A stretch of DNA of 56,521 bases, taken from positions 1 through 56,521 of the forward strand of contig NZ_CADFGP010000048.1 in the NCBI RefSeq assembly GCF_902833905.1, given 5' to 3'. Below are positions 34,025 to 42,946 of the stretch, piece by piece (within the stretch, counting starts at the first letter, position 1; each line of letters opens with the position of its first letter). The notes under the pieces are model-generated. The model did no database searches. It was not told the DNA's origin and saw nothing but the letters and a program-made list of their open reading frames with translations. The translations under genes and the position numbers were made by a program. This DNA comes from Paraburkholderia tuberum STM678 (GTDB taxonomy: Bacteria > Pseudomonadota > Gammaproteobacteria > Burkholderiales > Burkholderiaceae).

Positions 34025-34066
34025 GTCGGCGGCATTCTTCTTCGCGGCCCGCGCGCCGCGAATTCC

Positions 34067-34096
34067 AAAAAAGGAGCCTCCGGGCTCCTTTTTTTT
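34067..34096 (+). terminator. Rho-independent terminator after fpr
   Basis: Stem AAAAAGGAGCC / GGCTCCTTTTT with a 4-base loop and an eight-T run, 45 bases after the fpr stop. Confidence 0.95.
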
Positions 34097-34429
34097 GTTG
34101 CTCCGTTACAAATTGGAGCGCGTTGCGCCACCTTCGCTGTCAGAATTCCTCTGACAGCACGAGTCCGCAGTAAACATCATCTAATCTCTGAAGACTCTGC
34201 GCTAAGCCTTGGTGGGACTGCTTTTTTAATCTTTTTGAGATATCATCGCGCCGCGAGATCAGACGAATTCATGCACCGATCGTCGTCCACCAGAGTTGTT
34301 ACTGAATGTAAATTTCGTTACGTTGGGCCATCGTGTTTCGTCCGACGCGAAACCTCGTGATTCGCGGGCTTTGATTCCGTCTGCGCGTGCCCGCTTCGCC
34401 GTCCACTCCGCCTCCTGAGAGGGAAATTC
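34097..34429. promoter_or_regulatory. Upstream region of the two-component genes with a 9-bp-arm palindrome
   Basis: No gene visible. GCTGTCAGA / TCTGACAGC (34136-34158, loop ATTCC) is a perfect inverted repeat without a T-run, so more likely a protein-binding site or leader hairpin than a terminator. An AT-rich stretch (CTTTTTTAATCTTTTTGAG near 34220) is a candidate promoter area. Confidence 0.4.
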
Positions 34430-35317
34430 ATGGATACGTCGACTGCCGTCCCGTTCAACGCTGCGCTGGCTTCGTCCGCGCAGCGTGATGGCTTCGACAT
34501 GCCATCGCTCGCAGCGCGCGAGATCGAGCGGCTGCGCGCGCGGGTACGCGAGCTGTCGGCCGAATTGGTCGACGCGCAGGAAAGCGTGCGCCGTCACGTC
34601 GCGCGCGAGCTGCACGACGACGTCGGCGCCGAGTTGACTGCGACGCGCTTCGCGCTCGCCGGCATCGAAACCTGGCTGCCCGCCGACGCGCCCCCGCAAT
34701 GCGCGGCCGCGCTCGCGGTCGCGAATCGTTCGCTCGACGCCGTGCAGGCGGCAAATCGCGACGCCATCGCGCAACTGCACGCGCCGTCGTTCGAGACAGG
34801 CCTCGCCGGCGCGCTGCAGTGCTGGGCCCGCGACTTCTCCATGCGCACCGGCTTGCGCACCACCTTCACCTGCAGCGGCGACGCGCGGCTCGCGCGCCTG
34901 CCCGCCGATGCCGCGCTCGCCGTGTTCCGCGTCGCGCAGGAAGCGCTGAACAACATCGCGAAGCACGCGCGCGCGACCTGCGCCGACCTGCGCGTCGAAA
35001 CCGGTGCGCGTCATCTGAGGCTCCTCGTCAGCGACGATGGCATCGGCCTGCCGCGCGGCGCGCGCGAACGCGGTGGCCAGAAAAAACCGCGCGATCATTT
35101 CGGCCTCGCCGGCATGCAGGCGCGCTGCGCCGCATTCGACGGCACGCTGCGAATCAGCGCGAGGCGCACGAGCGTCGGTCGTGGCGAGGACAGCGGCGCT
35201 GGCAACAACGGCGCCATCACCCCGCGCGGCACCCTGATCCAGGCCCGCTTCGCGTGGCACGCGCTGCTCACGGCCGCCCCAACGCCGCGCGCCGCCCGGC
35301 GCGCGCTGCAATCGTGA
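34430..35317 (+). CDS. Soluble NarX-type histidine kinase
   Basis: 295 aa, no membrane segment. N-terminal coiled coil (about 28-60), HisKA_3 box RRHVARELHDDVGAELTATR with the phospho-His in ELHDD, and a HATPase_c domain: FRVAQEALNNIAKHARA (N-box), LLVSDDGIGLPRG (G1), HFGLAGMQARCAAF (G2). No sensor domain is visible, so the input is cytoplasmic or comes via a partner. The stop is ten bases before the response-regulator start. Confidence 0.9.
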   Translation: MDTSTAVPFNAALASSAQRDGFDMPSLAAREIERLRARVRELSAELVDAQESVRRHVARELHDDVGAELTATRFALAGIETWLPADAPPQCAAALAVANRSLDAVQAANRDAIAQLHAPSFETGLAGALQCWARDFSMRTGLRTTFTCSGDARLARLPADAALAVFRVAQEALNNIAKHARATCADLRVETGARHLRLLVSDDGIGLPRGARERGGQKKPRDHFGLAGMQARCAAFDGTLRISARRTSVGRGEDSGAGNNGAITPRGTLIQARFAWHALLTAAPTPRAARRALQS

Positions 35318-35327
35318 GCCCGCGACC

Positions 35328-35984
35328 ATGAGCCTGCGCATCCTGATCGTCGAAGATCACGCGGTGGTCCGCCAGGGCGTTCGCCATCTGCTGCTCGATC
35401 GCGGCGTCGCGCGCGAGGTCGCCGAGGCGCAAAGCGGCTCCGAAGCGCTCGACCTGGTCGTCCATCAGAGCTTCGACGTCGTGCTGCTCGACATTTCGCT
35501 GCCCGACATGAATGGCGTCGAGGTGCTCAAGCGTCTGAAGCGCAAGGCGCCGCGCGTCGCGGTGCTGATGTTCTCGATGTACCGCGAGGACCAGTACGCG
35601 GTGCGCGCGCTCAAAGCCGGCGCGTCCGGCTATCTGTCGAAGACGGTCGATGCCGCGCAGATGATCGGCGCGATCCAGCAGGTCGCGGCGGGCCGCAAGT
35701 ACGTGAGCCCCGAGATGGCCGAGGCGCTCGCCGACTACGTGTCGTTCGACGGCGAGCAGTTGCCGCACGAAAAGCTGTCCGATCGGGAGTACCAGACGCT
35801 GTGCATGCTCGCGTCCGGCAAACGTCTCACCGATATCGCGGCCGCGCTGTCGCTGTCGGTGAAGACGGTCAGCGTGTACCGCACGCGGCTGCTCGACAAG
35901 ATGAAGCTGCGCAACAACGCCGAGCTGACCTTCTATGTAATGAGCAACCGCCTCGTCGATCTGAATCCCGCGATGGCAGGCTAG
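35328..35984 (+). CDS. NarL/FixJ-type response regulator
   Basis: 218 aa. Receiver domain with the acidic pair near residues 10-11, phospho-acceptor D55 (VVLLDISLPDM), conserved Ser (LMFSMYRE) and Lys (GYLSKTVDA). The C-terminal LuxR-type HTH at about 150-205 (LSDREYQTLCMLASGKRLTDIAAALSLSVKTVSVYRTRLLDK; the usual family pattern) binds DNA. Partner of the kinase immediately upstream. Targets unknown. The APC permease downstream is separated by 300 bases. Confidence 0.93.
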   Translation: MSLRILIVEDHAVVRQGVRHLLLDRGVAREVAEAQSGSEALDLVVHQSFDVVLLDISLPDMNGVEVLKRLKRKAPRVAVLMFSMYREDQYAVRALKAGASGYLSKTVDAAQMIGAIQQVAAGRKYVSPEMAEALADYVSFDGEQLPHEKLSDREYQTLCMLASGKRLTDIAAALSLSVKTVSVYRTRLLDKMKLRNNAELTFYVMSNRLVDLNPAMAG

Positions 35985-36284
35985 CCCAGCAGGCGCCGCC
36001 AGCCGTGCCCGCGGCGTTGCGCCGCTGTCGTCCGATCGTGGCGCCGGCGCAATCGGAGAAATTCCATCCTCATCAATTGACTATTCAGTAAATAGCTTCA
36101 CCGCCGCCCCGCTTCCGGCACCGCAAGACCTCCTCGAAATCACCTCCTGGCGGGAGTTTCCGCCCATCGCCTTGGCCCAGAAAGCGCCGCGCGCGAACCA
36201 GCCCGGCGACACGCATCCGCTAGAATCGCGGGTTTTCCCGACATTCGGCGCGCAACACGCGTGCACCACTGGAGACCCACGCCA

Positions 36285-37676
36285 ATGTCCCTGTTTCGCA
36301 AAAAGAGCGTCGAGCACATGCTTGCGGCGAGCGCTCAGACCGCCGGCCTGAAAAAGGCGCTGGGCGCGCTCGACCTGACTTTCCTCGGCGTCGGCGCCAT
36401 CATCGGCACCGGCATCTTCGTGCTGACCGGCACGGGCGCCTTACAGGCCGGTCCCGCGCTGATGATCTCGTTCCTGATCGCGGCGATCGCCTGCGGCTTC
36501 GCCGCGCTCGCCTACGCTGAATTCGCATCGACGATTCCGGTCGCCGGTTCGATCTACACGTACTCGTATGCGACGCTCGGCGAGCTGGCCGCGTGGATCA
36601 TCGGCTGGGACCTGATGCTCGAGTACGGGCTCGCGACCTCGGCGGTGTCGGTCGGCTGGTCCGGCTATCTGCAGTCGTTGCTGTCGGGCTTCGGCGTATC
36701 GCTGCCGATGGCGCTGAGCGCAGCCCCGGGCGCCGTGCCCGGACACGAAACGCTGTTCAACCTGCCCGCCTTCCTCGTGATGATGGCGATCACCACGCTG
36801 CTGTCGCTCGGCGTGCGCGAATCCGCGCGAATCAACAACATCATGGTTGCGATCAAGGTCGTCGTCGTGCTGCTCGTGATCGGCGTCGGCGTGTTTCACG
36901 TCACGCCGGCCAACTGGCACCCGTTCATGCCTCACGGCTGGAGCGGCGTGTTCGGCGCGGCCGCGGTGATGTTCTTCGCGTTCATCGGCTTCGACTCGGT
37001 GTCGTCGGCGGCCGAAGAAGTGAAGAATCCGAAGCGCGACCTCCCGATCGGCATCATCGCGTCGCTCGGCGTGTGCGCGGTGCTGTATGTGGCCGTGGCC
37101 GCGGTCGTCACCGGCATCGTGCCGTCCGGGAAGTTCATGGGCATTTCGCACCCGGTGTCGTACGCGCTGCAACTCGCGGGGCAGAACTGGGTCGCCGGCT
37201 TCATCGACCTCGGCGCCGTGCTGGGCATGCTGACCGTGATTCTCGTGATGGCCTACGGTCAGACGCGGGTGATCTTCGCGATGTCGCGCGACGGCCTGCT
37301 GCCCGCGAAGCTGTCGAAAGTGCATCCGCGTTTCGCGACGCCGTTCTTCACGACGTGGCTCGTCGGCATCTTCTTCGGCCTGATCGGCGCGCTGGTGCCG
37401 CTCAATGTGTTGGCTGAGCTGATCAATATCGGCACGCTCGCGGCGTTCTCGATGGTGTCGATCGCGGTGCTCGTGCTGCGCAAGACGCACCCACAGCTGC
37501 CGCGCGCGTTCCGTTGCCCTGGCGTGCCGGTCGTGCCGGTGCTCGCGGTCGCATCGTGCCTGTTCCTGATGCTGAATCTGCAAGGCATCACGTGGGGCGC
37601 GTTCGTGATCTGGCTGCTGATCGGCAAGTTCATCTATTTCGGCTACTCGCGCCGTCATTCGAAACTGGCAAAGTAA
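36285..37676 (+). CDS. APC-family amino acid permease
   Basis: 463 aa from ATG 36285; the in-frame ATG 36261 adds eight non-family residues. Twelve hydrophobic segments. TM1 motif GVGAIIGTGIFVLTGTGA, ALAYAEFASTIPVAGSIYTYSYATLGE in TM2-3, FFAFIGFDSVSSAAEEVKNPKRDLPIGI (the E-E-xx-NP-xx-D-P motif) and GQTRVIFAMSRDGLLP. These mark the cationic-amino-acid-transporter/YfnA subgroup. Imports amino acids by proton coupling; specificity unknown. Confidence 0.92.
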   Translation: MSLFRKKSVEHMLAASAQTAGLKKALGALDLTFLGVGAIIGTGIFVLTGTGALQAGPALMISFLIAAIACGFAALAYAEFASTIPVAGSIYTYSYATLGELAAWIIGWDLMLEYGLATSAVSVGWSGYLQSLLSGFGVSLPMALSAAPGAVPGHETLFNLPAFLVMMAITTLLSLGVRESARINNIMVAIKVVVVLLVIGVGVFHVTPANWHPFMPHGWSGVFGAAAVMFFAFIGFDSVSSAAEEVKNPKRDLPIGIIASLGVCAVLYVAVAAVVTGIVPSGKFMGISHPVSYALQLAGQNWVAGFIDLGAVLGMLTVILVMAYGQTRVIFAMSRDGLLPAKLSKVHPRFATPFFTTWLVGIFFGLIGALVPLNVLAELINIGTLAAFSMVSIAVLVLRKTHPQLPRAFRCPGVPVVPVLAVASCLFLMLNLQGITWGAFVIWLLIGKFIYFGYSRRHSKLAK

Positions 37677-37752
37677 TGCGCCGTTTCGATGAAGCCACGC
37701 CAATGAGCTGAATGCTCGCGAGCGTGGCCTCGCTTTCCGCTGATCTATCGAT

Positions 37753-37790
37753 GCGCCCCGTCATGCTCCGCAGACGGGGCGCTTGTCTTT
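37753..37790 (+). terminator. Terminator after the APC permease
   Basis: 10-bp stem GCGCCCCGTC / GACGGGGCGC with a 10-base loop, followed by TTGTCTTT. Confidence 0.8.
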
Positions 37791-38093
37791 GCGGCGTCCC
37801 ATTCCGTGGCCGCCGTGTTCTCGTCGTGCGCTCGCGCGCGCCGAACACACTTCCCCTCATAGCGCGCCCGCGCGATTTGTGCTTTACTTTTCGGCAGATT
37901 TGTAAAACCCGTAGTACCCTCATCGGACCTGGCGAATCGAAGTCAGCACGCAGTCGAAGCAAAGCAGGGGGCAATAACAATCACAGGTCCGGCCTCACCC
38001 ACAGCAACTATCTTGCATGGGATCGTGGTCAGCGCCGAGGCAGGGATCGATACGCCAACGCGCTCGCTCCGATCGACCGCGATAAACGCATGG
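37791..38093. other. Promoter region of the cox-type cluster
   Basis: About 300 bases without a gene. It contains a locally AT-rich segment (TTTGTGCTTTACTTTTCGG near 37876) that may be the promoter. Confidence 0.4.
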
Positions 38094-38127
38094 GACCGCA
38101 GTAAGCGCTGAAGCGCTAACTGCGGTC
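38094..38127 (+). promoter_or_regulatory. Long hairpin in the coxS leader
   Basis: GACCGCAGTAAGCGCT and its mirror AGCGCTAACTGCGGTC pair over 15 of 16 positions around a 2-base centre, ending about 19 bases before the coxS start and directly before AAGGAG. No T-run. Could be a dimeric-regulator operator, an attenuator, or a leader hairpin controlling ribosome access. Confidence 0.5.
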
Positions 38128-38145
38128 GACAAAGGAGACAGCTTC

Positions 38146-38667
38146 ATGGCGATCAGCATCAGTCTGACGGTCAATGGCGCGCCCGTGAGCGCCTCAGTCG
38201 ACCCTGGCACCCTGCTTGTCCAGTTCCTGCGCGATCAACTCCGTCTGACCGGCACCCATGTCGGCTGCGATACGGCGCAATGCGGCGCCTGCACCGTGCA
38301 TCTGAACGGCCGCGCGATCAAGTCCTGCAACATCCTTGCCGCGCAAGCCGATGGCGCCGAAGTCACGACCATCGAAGGGCTCGCGCACAACGGCGCGCTG
38401 CATCCGATGCAGGCCGCGTTCAAACACTGTCACGGTCTGCAATGCGGCTTCTGCACGCCGGGCATGGTGATGAACGCGGTGTCGCTGGTGCAGCGTCAAC
38501 CCGATCTGACCGGCGACGAGGTGCGCGAGCAGCTCGACGGCAATCTGTGCCGCTGTACGGGCTATCACAACATCGTCAAGGCCGTGCTCGAGGGCGCCGC
38601 GGGTATGAAGTCCGCCGCATCGAGCGCATCTGCCGGCACGAATGCCGCCGGCGCCACCGCCGCTTGA
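38146..38667 (+). CDS. coxS: Molybdenum hydroxylase [2Fe-2S] subunit (CoxS-like)
   Basis: 173 aa. N-terminal plant-type ferredoxin domain with Cys 41, 46, 49 and 61, then the helical second cluster domain with Cys 100, 103, 135 and 137 (CGFCTPGM, GNLCRCTGYHN). Electron-transfer subunit of a xanthine-oxidase-family enzyme, passing electrons from the Mo site to FAD. Ala/Ser-rich 25-residue tail. First gene of the S-L-M-D-E-G-F cluster, AAGGAG upstream. Symbol given by order and similarity; the physiological substrate is not necessarily CO. Confidence 0.93.
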   Translation: MAISISLTVNGAPVSASVDPGTLLVQFLRDQLRLTGTHVGCDTAQCGACTVHLNGRAIKSCNILAAQADGAEVTTIEGLAHNGALHPMQAAFKHCHGLQCGFCTPGMVMNAVSLVQRQPDLTGDEVREQLDGNLCRCTGYHNIVKAVLEGAAGMKSAASSASAGTNAAGATAA

Positions 38668-38677
38668 GGAGCCGACG

Positions 38678-41059
38678 ATGAACGCACCCGATACACAGAG
38701 CCTGATTGGCGCCGCCGTCGAACGCAAGGAAGACTATCGCTTCCTGACCGGCAAAGGCCAGTACACCGACGACATCGTGCTGCCGCAGCAAACCTACGCG
38801 GTGTTCCTGCGCTCACCGCACGCGCACGCGAAGATCAGAAGCATCGACACGAGCGCGGCCAAACAGTCGCCGGGCGTGATCGCGATCTTCATCGGCGCGG
38901 ATCTCGCCGCCGACAACGTCGGCGGACTGCCGTGCGGCTGGCTGATCCATAGCACCGACGGCAAGCCGATGAACGAGCCGCCGCATCCGGTGATCGCGCA
39001 TACGAAAGCACGGCACGTGGGCGATCAGGTCGCGCTCGTGATCGCTGAATCGATCAAGGCGGCGAAAGATGCGGCCGAACTGATCGACGTCGATTACGAA
39101 GAACTGCCGGCCGTCGTCGATACCGCGCATGCGGCCGACCCGGGTCAAGCGGCCGTGCACGACGAAGTGCCCGACAACGTCTGCTACAACTGGGGCCACG
39201 GCGACAAGGCCGCGACCGACGCCGCGTTCGCGAAAGCCGCACACGTGACCGCGCTCGACATCGTCAACAACCGCCTCGTGCCGAACGCGATCGAACCGCG
39301 CGCGGTCAACGCGAACTATTCGGCGCAGGACGAGAGCTACACGCTGTACGTCGCGAATCAGAACCCGCACGTCGAGCGGCTGCTGATGGCCGCGTTCGTG
39401 CTGTCGCTGCCGGAATCGAAGCTGCGCGTGATCGCGCCGGACGTCGGCGGCGGCTTCGGCTCGAAGATCTTCCTGTACGCCGAAGACGTCGCGCTCACCT
39501 GGGCGTCGAAGAAGATCGGCCGGCCGGTCAAATGGACCGCCGAGCGCTCCGAGGCGTTCCTTTCCGATGCGCACGGCCGCGATCACGTGACCAAAGCCGA
39601 GCTTGCGCTGGACGCCGACGGCAAGTTCCTCGCGATGCGCGTGCATACGATCGCGAACATGGGCGCGTATCTGTCGACGTTCGCGTCGAGCGTGCCGACG
39701 ATCCTGTACGCGACGCTGCTCGCCGGGCAATACGCAACGCCCGCGATCTACGCCGAAGTGAAGGCGGTCTTCACCAACACCGTTCCCGTCGATGCGTATC
39801 GCGGCGCGGGCCGGCCGGAAGCGACGTTCGTGGTCGAGCGCCTGGTGGAAGCCGCGGCGCGCGAGATGAAAATCGACCCCGCGGAAATCCGCCGCCGCAA
39901 TTTCATCACGCAATTCCCGTACGCGACGCCGGTCGGCCTCACCTACGACACCGGCGACTACAACGCGATCCTGTCGCGCGCGCTCACACTCGCGGACGTC
40001 GAGGGCTTCGCCGCACGCCGGCAGGAATCCGAAAACAACGGCAAGCGCCGCGGCCTCGGCTACTCGTGCTACATCGAGGCATGCGGTCTCGCGCCGTCGA
40101 ACATCGCGGGCGCGCTCGGCGCGCGCGCGGGCCTGTTCGAAGTCGGCCAGATTCGCGTGCACCCGACCGGTTCGGTGACCGTGTTCACGGGCTCGCATAG
40201 CCACGGCCAGGGCCATGAGACGACCTTCGCGCAGGTGGTCGCGGACCGCCTCGGCATTCCGCTCGAAAGCGTCGAGATCGTGCACGGCGACACCGGCCGC
40301 ATCGCGTTCGGCATGGGCACGTATGGTTCGCGTTCGATCGCGGTCGGCGGCTCGGCCATCTCGAAGGCGCTAGACAAGATCGAAGCAAAGGCGAAGAAGA
40401 TCGCCGCGCATCTGCTCGAAGCGTCGGCTGAAGACATCGAGTTCAGGAACGGTGTGTTCCGCGTCGCGGGCACCGACCGCACCAAGGCGTTCGCGGAGAT
40501 CTCGCTCGCCGCGTACGTGCCGCACAACTATCCGCTCGACGTGCTCGAACCGGGGCTCGAAGAAAGCGCGTTCTACGATCCGACCAACTTCACGTATCCG
40601 TCGGGTGCGTATATCTGCGAGATCGAAGTCGATCCGGACACCGGCGTCTCCCGCATCCAGCAGTTCACCGCGGTCGACGATTTTGGCAACGTGATCAATC
40701 CGATGATCGTCGAAGGTCAGGTGCATGGCGGGCTCGGGCAAGGCATCGGTCAGGCGATGCTCGAGCGCTGCGTGTACGACAACGACAGCGGCCAGTTGCT
40801 GTCCGGCTCTTACATGGACTACGCGATGCCGCATGCGTCCGACCTGCCCGACTTCACGGTCGAAACGTCGAAGGGCACGCCGTGCACGCACAATCCGCTC
40901 GGCGTCAAAGGCTGCGGCGAAGCGGGCGCGATCGGCTCACCCCCGGCCGTGATCAACGCGATCATCGACGCGCTCGCGCCGCTTGGCGTGACCAATCTGC
41001 AGATGCCGGCCACGCCGCATCGCGTCTGGTCCGCGATTCAAGCGGCGAAGCAAGCCTGA
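38678..41059 (+). CDS. coxL: Molybdenum hydroxylase large subunit, form II CODH-like (CoxL)
   Basis: 793 aa from ATG 38678. Mo-cofactor subunit of the xanthine oxidase family: APDVGGGFGSK, DAYRGAGRPEA (active-site loop AYRGAGR at 373-379), GQGHETTFAQVVADRLG, and GVKGCGEAGAIGSPPA with the catalytic Glu. The loop is the form II AYRGAGR, not the AYXCSFR with the Cys that binds Cu in true CO dehydrogenase (form I). It therefore probably hydroxylates an aldehyde, purine or other heterocycle, with CO activity doubtful. Ten bases after coxS. Confidence 0.93.
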   Translation: MNAPDTQSLIGAAVERKEDYRFLTGKGQYTDDIVLPQQTYAVFLRSPHAHAKIRSIDTSAAKQSPGVIAIFIGADLAADNVGGLPCGWLIHSTDGKPMNEPPHPVIAHTKARHVGDQVALVIAESIKAAKDAAELIDVDYEELPAVVDTAHAADPGQAAVHDEVPDNVCYNWGHGDKAATDAAFAKAAHVTALDIVNNRLVPNAIEPRAVNANYSAQDESYTLYVANQNPHVERLLMAAFVLSLPESKLRVIAPDVGGGFGSKIFLYAEDVALTWASKKIGRPVKWTAERSEAFLSDAHGRDHVTKAELALDADGKFLAMRVHTIANMGAYLSTFASSVPTILYATLLAGQYATPAIYAEVKAVFTNTVPVDAYRGAGRPEATFVVERLVEAAAREMKIDPAEIRRRNFITQFPYATPVGLTYDTGDYNAILSRALTLADVEGFAARRQESENNGKRRGLGYSCYIEACGLAPSNIAGALGARAGLFEVGQIRVHPTGSVTVFTGSHSHGQGHETTFAQVVADRLGIPLESVEIVHGDTGRIAFGMGTYGSRSIAVGGSAISKALDKIEAKAKKIAAHLLEASAEDIEFRNGVFRVAGTDRTKAFAEISLAAYVPHNYPLDVLEPGLEESAFYDPTNFTYPSGAYICEIEVDPDTGVSRIQQFTAVDDFGNVINPMIVEGQVHGGLGQGIGQAMLERCVYDNDSGQLLSGSYMDYAMPHASDLPDFTVETSKGTPCTHNPLGVKGCGEAGAIGSPPAVINAIIDALAPLGVTNLQMPATPHRVWSAIQAAKQA

Positions 41060-41087
41060 CCCAACGATCCTGAGCGGAGCATTCGAC

Positions 41088-41885
41088 ATGTATTCATTCG
41101 AGTATCAACGCGCGACGGATCCGCAGGCGGCCGCCGCAGCCCTCACCGCCGACAGCGACGCGAAGTTCCTCGCCGGCGGCCAGAGCCTTCTGCCGACGAT
41201 GCGCCTGCGTCTCGCGCAGCCGTCGCAACTGATCGACGTGACGCGCATTCCCGCGCTCAGGACGATCACCGTCGACGCCAGCACGGTGACGATCGGCGCA
41301 GCCGTCTGTCACGCGGACGTCGCCGAACACGCGGACGTGCGGCGCGTGTTGCCGGCGCTCGCGGAGCTGGCCGCGAATATCGGTGATCGCCAGGTGCGCG
41401 CGCTCGGCACGATCGGCGGCTCGCTCGCGAACAACGACCCGGCCGCGTGCTACCCGGCGGCGGCGATGGGCCTCGATGCGACGATCGTCACGGACCGGCG
41501 GCGCATCGCTTCGGCCGATTTCTTCGTCGGCATGTACGAGACCGCGCTCGCGCCCGACGAGCTGATCGTCGCCGTCGAGTTTCCGGTGCCCGAGCGTGCC
41601 GCATACGAGAAATTCCGCAATCCGGCCTCGCACTTTGCGCTGGTCGGCGTGTTCGTCGCGAAGGTCGCGAGCGGCGTGCGCGTCGCGGTAACGGGGGCGG
41701 CGTCATCGGTGTTTCGCGTGGCCGAGCTCGAAAGCGCGCTGTCGACGAACTTCACGCCCGAGGCGGCACGTGCAGTGAGCGTGTCGCCCGAGGAGCTGAA
41801 CGACGACATGCACGCGAGCGCCGCGTATCGCGCGCATCTGATTCCGGTGCTCGCCGCGCGCGCGGTCACGAAGGCAAATGCCTAG
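41088..41885 (+). CDS. coxM: Molybdenum hydroxylase FAD subunit (CoxM-like)
   Basis: 265 aa. Vanillyl-alcohol-oxidase-type FAD domain: KFLAGGQSLLPTMRLRLAQP for FAD pyrophosphate, GTIGGSLANNDPAACYPAAA, and the C-terminal CO_deh_flav domain. Accepts electrons from the Fe-S subunit and passes them to quinone or another acceptor. Third structural subunit, 28 bases after coxL. Confidence 0.93.
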   Translation: MYSFEYQRATDPQAAAAALTADSDAKFLAGGQSLLPTMRLRLAQPSQLIDVTRIPALRTITVDASTVTIGAAVCHADVAEHADVRRVLPALAELAANIGDRQVRALGTIGGSLANNDPAACYPAAAMGLDATIVTDRRRIASADFFVGMYETALAPDELIVAVEFPVPERAAYEKFRNPASHFALVGVFVAKVASGVRVAVTGAASSVFRVAELESALSTNFTPEAARAVSVSPEELNDDMHASAAYRAHLIPVLAARAVTKANA

Positions 41886-42053
41886 CGATCCTCGCTAGCC
41901 GCCCCGGCTTGCCGCGCCTTCACCACGGTGCGCGCAAGCCGGCTTCGTTCACTTCGCGAGCCGGCGCGACAGTTCGACGCCGGGCTCGCGGCCATTGCGT
42001 TCTTCACTCGCGCCACGCTTTGCCATGGCCTGTCGCGCAGATTCAGGATCACC

Positions 42054-42935
42054 ATGCAGCCGGCTTCGATCGACGACACCCTCGCCCAACTCGCCGCCCA
42101 ACGCTATTTCGCGAGCCGCGAGCTCGCGACCGCACTGTATCTCGCGCTGCGCATGGAGCGGCCGTTGTTCGTCGAAGGCGAGCCGGGTGTCGGCAAAACC
42201 GAGCTCGCGAAAGCGGCGGCGGGCATGCTCGGCACCACGTTGCTGCGCCTGCAATGCTATGAAGGCCTCGACACCGCGAGCGCGCTTTACGAATGGGACT
42301 ACCCGCGCCAGATCATGGCGCTGCGGCTTGCCGAAGCGAGCGGCGAGCGCCCCGACAACGACACGCTATATCGTGGCGAATTCCTGCTGAAGCGTCCGCT
42401 TCTGCAGGCGTTGATGCCCGACGAAAACCATCCCGGCGCGCGGCGCGTGCTGCTGATCGACGAAATCGACCGCGCCGACGAACCATTCGAGGCATTCCTG
42501 CTCGAACTCCTTTCGGATTTCCAGGTATCGATTCCCGAATACGGCACCGTGCGCGCGACGCAGCCGCCGCTCGTCATCATGACGTCGAACCGCACGCGCG
42601 AAGTTCACGACGCGTTGAAGCGCCGCTGTCTGTATCAATGGATCGGCTATCCGGACCGCGATCGCGAACTGGAGATCGTCGCCGCGCGCGCGCCGCAAAC
42701 GTCGGCGCAATTGCAGCGGCGCGCGGTCGACTTCGTGCATCGGCTGCGCGGCATGGATCTGTTCAAGGCGCCCGGCATCGCCGAGACGATCGACTGGTGC
42801 CGCGCGCTCGAAGCGCTGTCGGTCACGGAGCTCGATCCGCAATCGGTGCAGAACACGCTCGGCGTGCTGCTCAAGTATCAGGACGATCTCGCGCGTGTGG
42901 ATGCCGCGCAGATCGCGCAGTGTCTGTCCGGGTGA
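42054..42935 (+). CDS. coxD: MoxR-type AAA+ ATPase (CoxD-like maturation factor)
   Basis: 293 aa from ATG 42054 with AGGAT upstream; the frame to 41928 is discarded. Walker A GEPGVGKTE, Walker B LLIDEIDRADE, sensor-1 MTSNRTREVHDALKRR (Arg finger region). In Afipia carboxidovorans CoxD is a chaperone-like ATPase needed to assemble the active site of the Mo hydroxylase, working with the VWA protein CoxE that follows. 170 bases separate it from coxM, the largest gap in the cluster. Confidence 0.9.
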   Translation: MQPASIDDTLAQLAAQRYFASRELATALYLALRMERPLFVEGEPGVGKTELAKAAAGMLGTTLLRLQCYEGLDTASALYEWDYPRQIMALRLAEASGERPDNDTLYRGEFLLKRPLLQALMPDENHPGARRVLLIDEIDRADEPFEAFLLELLSDFQVSIPEYGTVRATQPPLVIMTSNRTREVHDALKRRCLYQWIGYPDRDRELEIVAARAPQTSAQLQRRAVDFVHRLRGMDLFKAPGIAETIDWCRALEALSVTELDPQSVQNTLGVLLKYQDDLARVDAAQIAQCLSG

Positions 42936-42946
42936 GGGCCGTTGGC

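Noticed and set aside
38813..40285. 490-codon minus-strand frame inside coxL
   Set aside because: Composition is Arg/His/Asp-rich with no domain, and it lies fully antisense to a well-supported gene.
38678..41059. Bona fide CO dehydrogenase (form I)
   Set aside because: The active-site loop is AYRGAGR, not the Cys-containing AYXCSFR, so it is called form II/unknown substrate.
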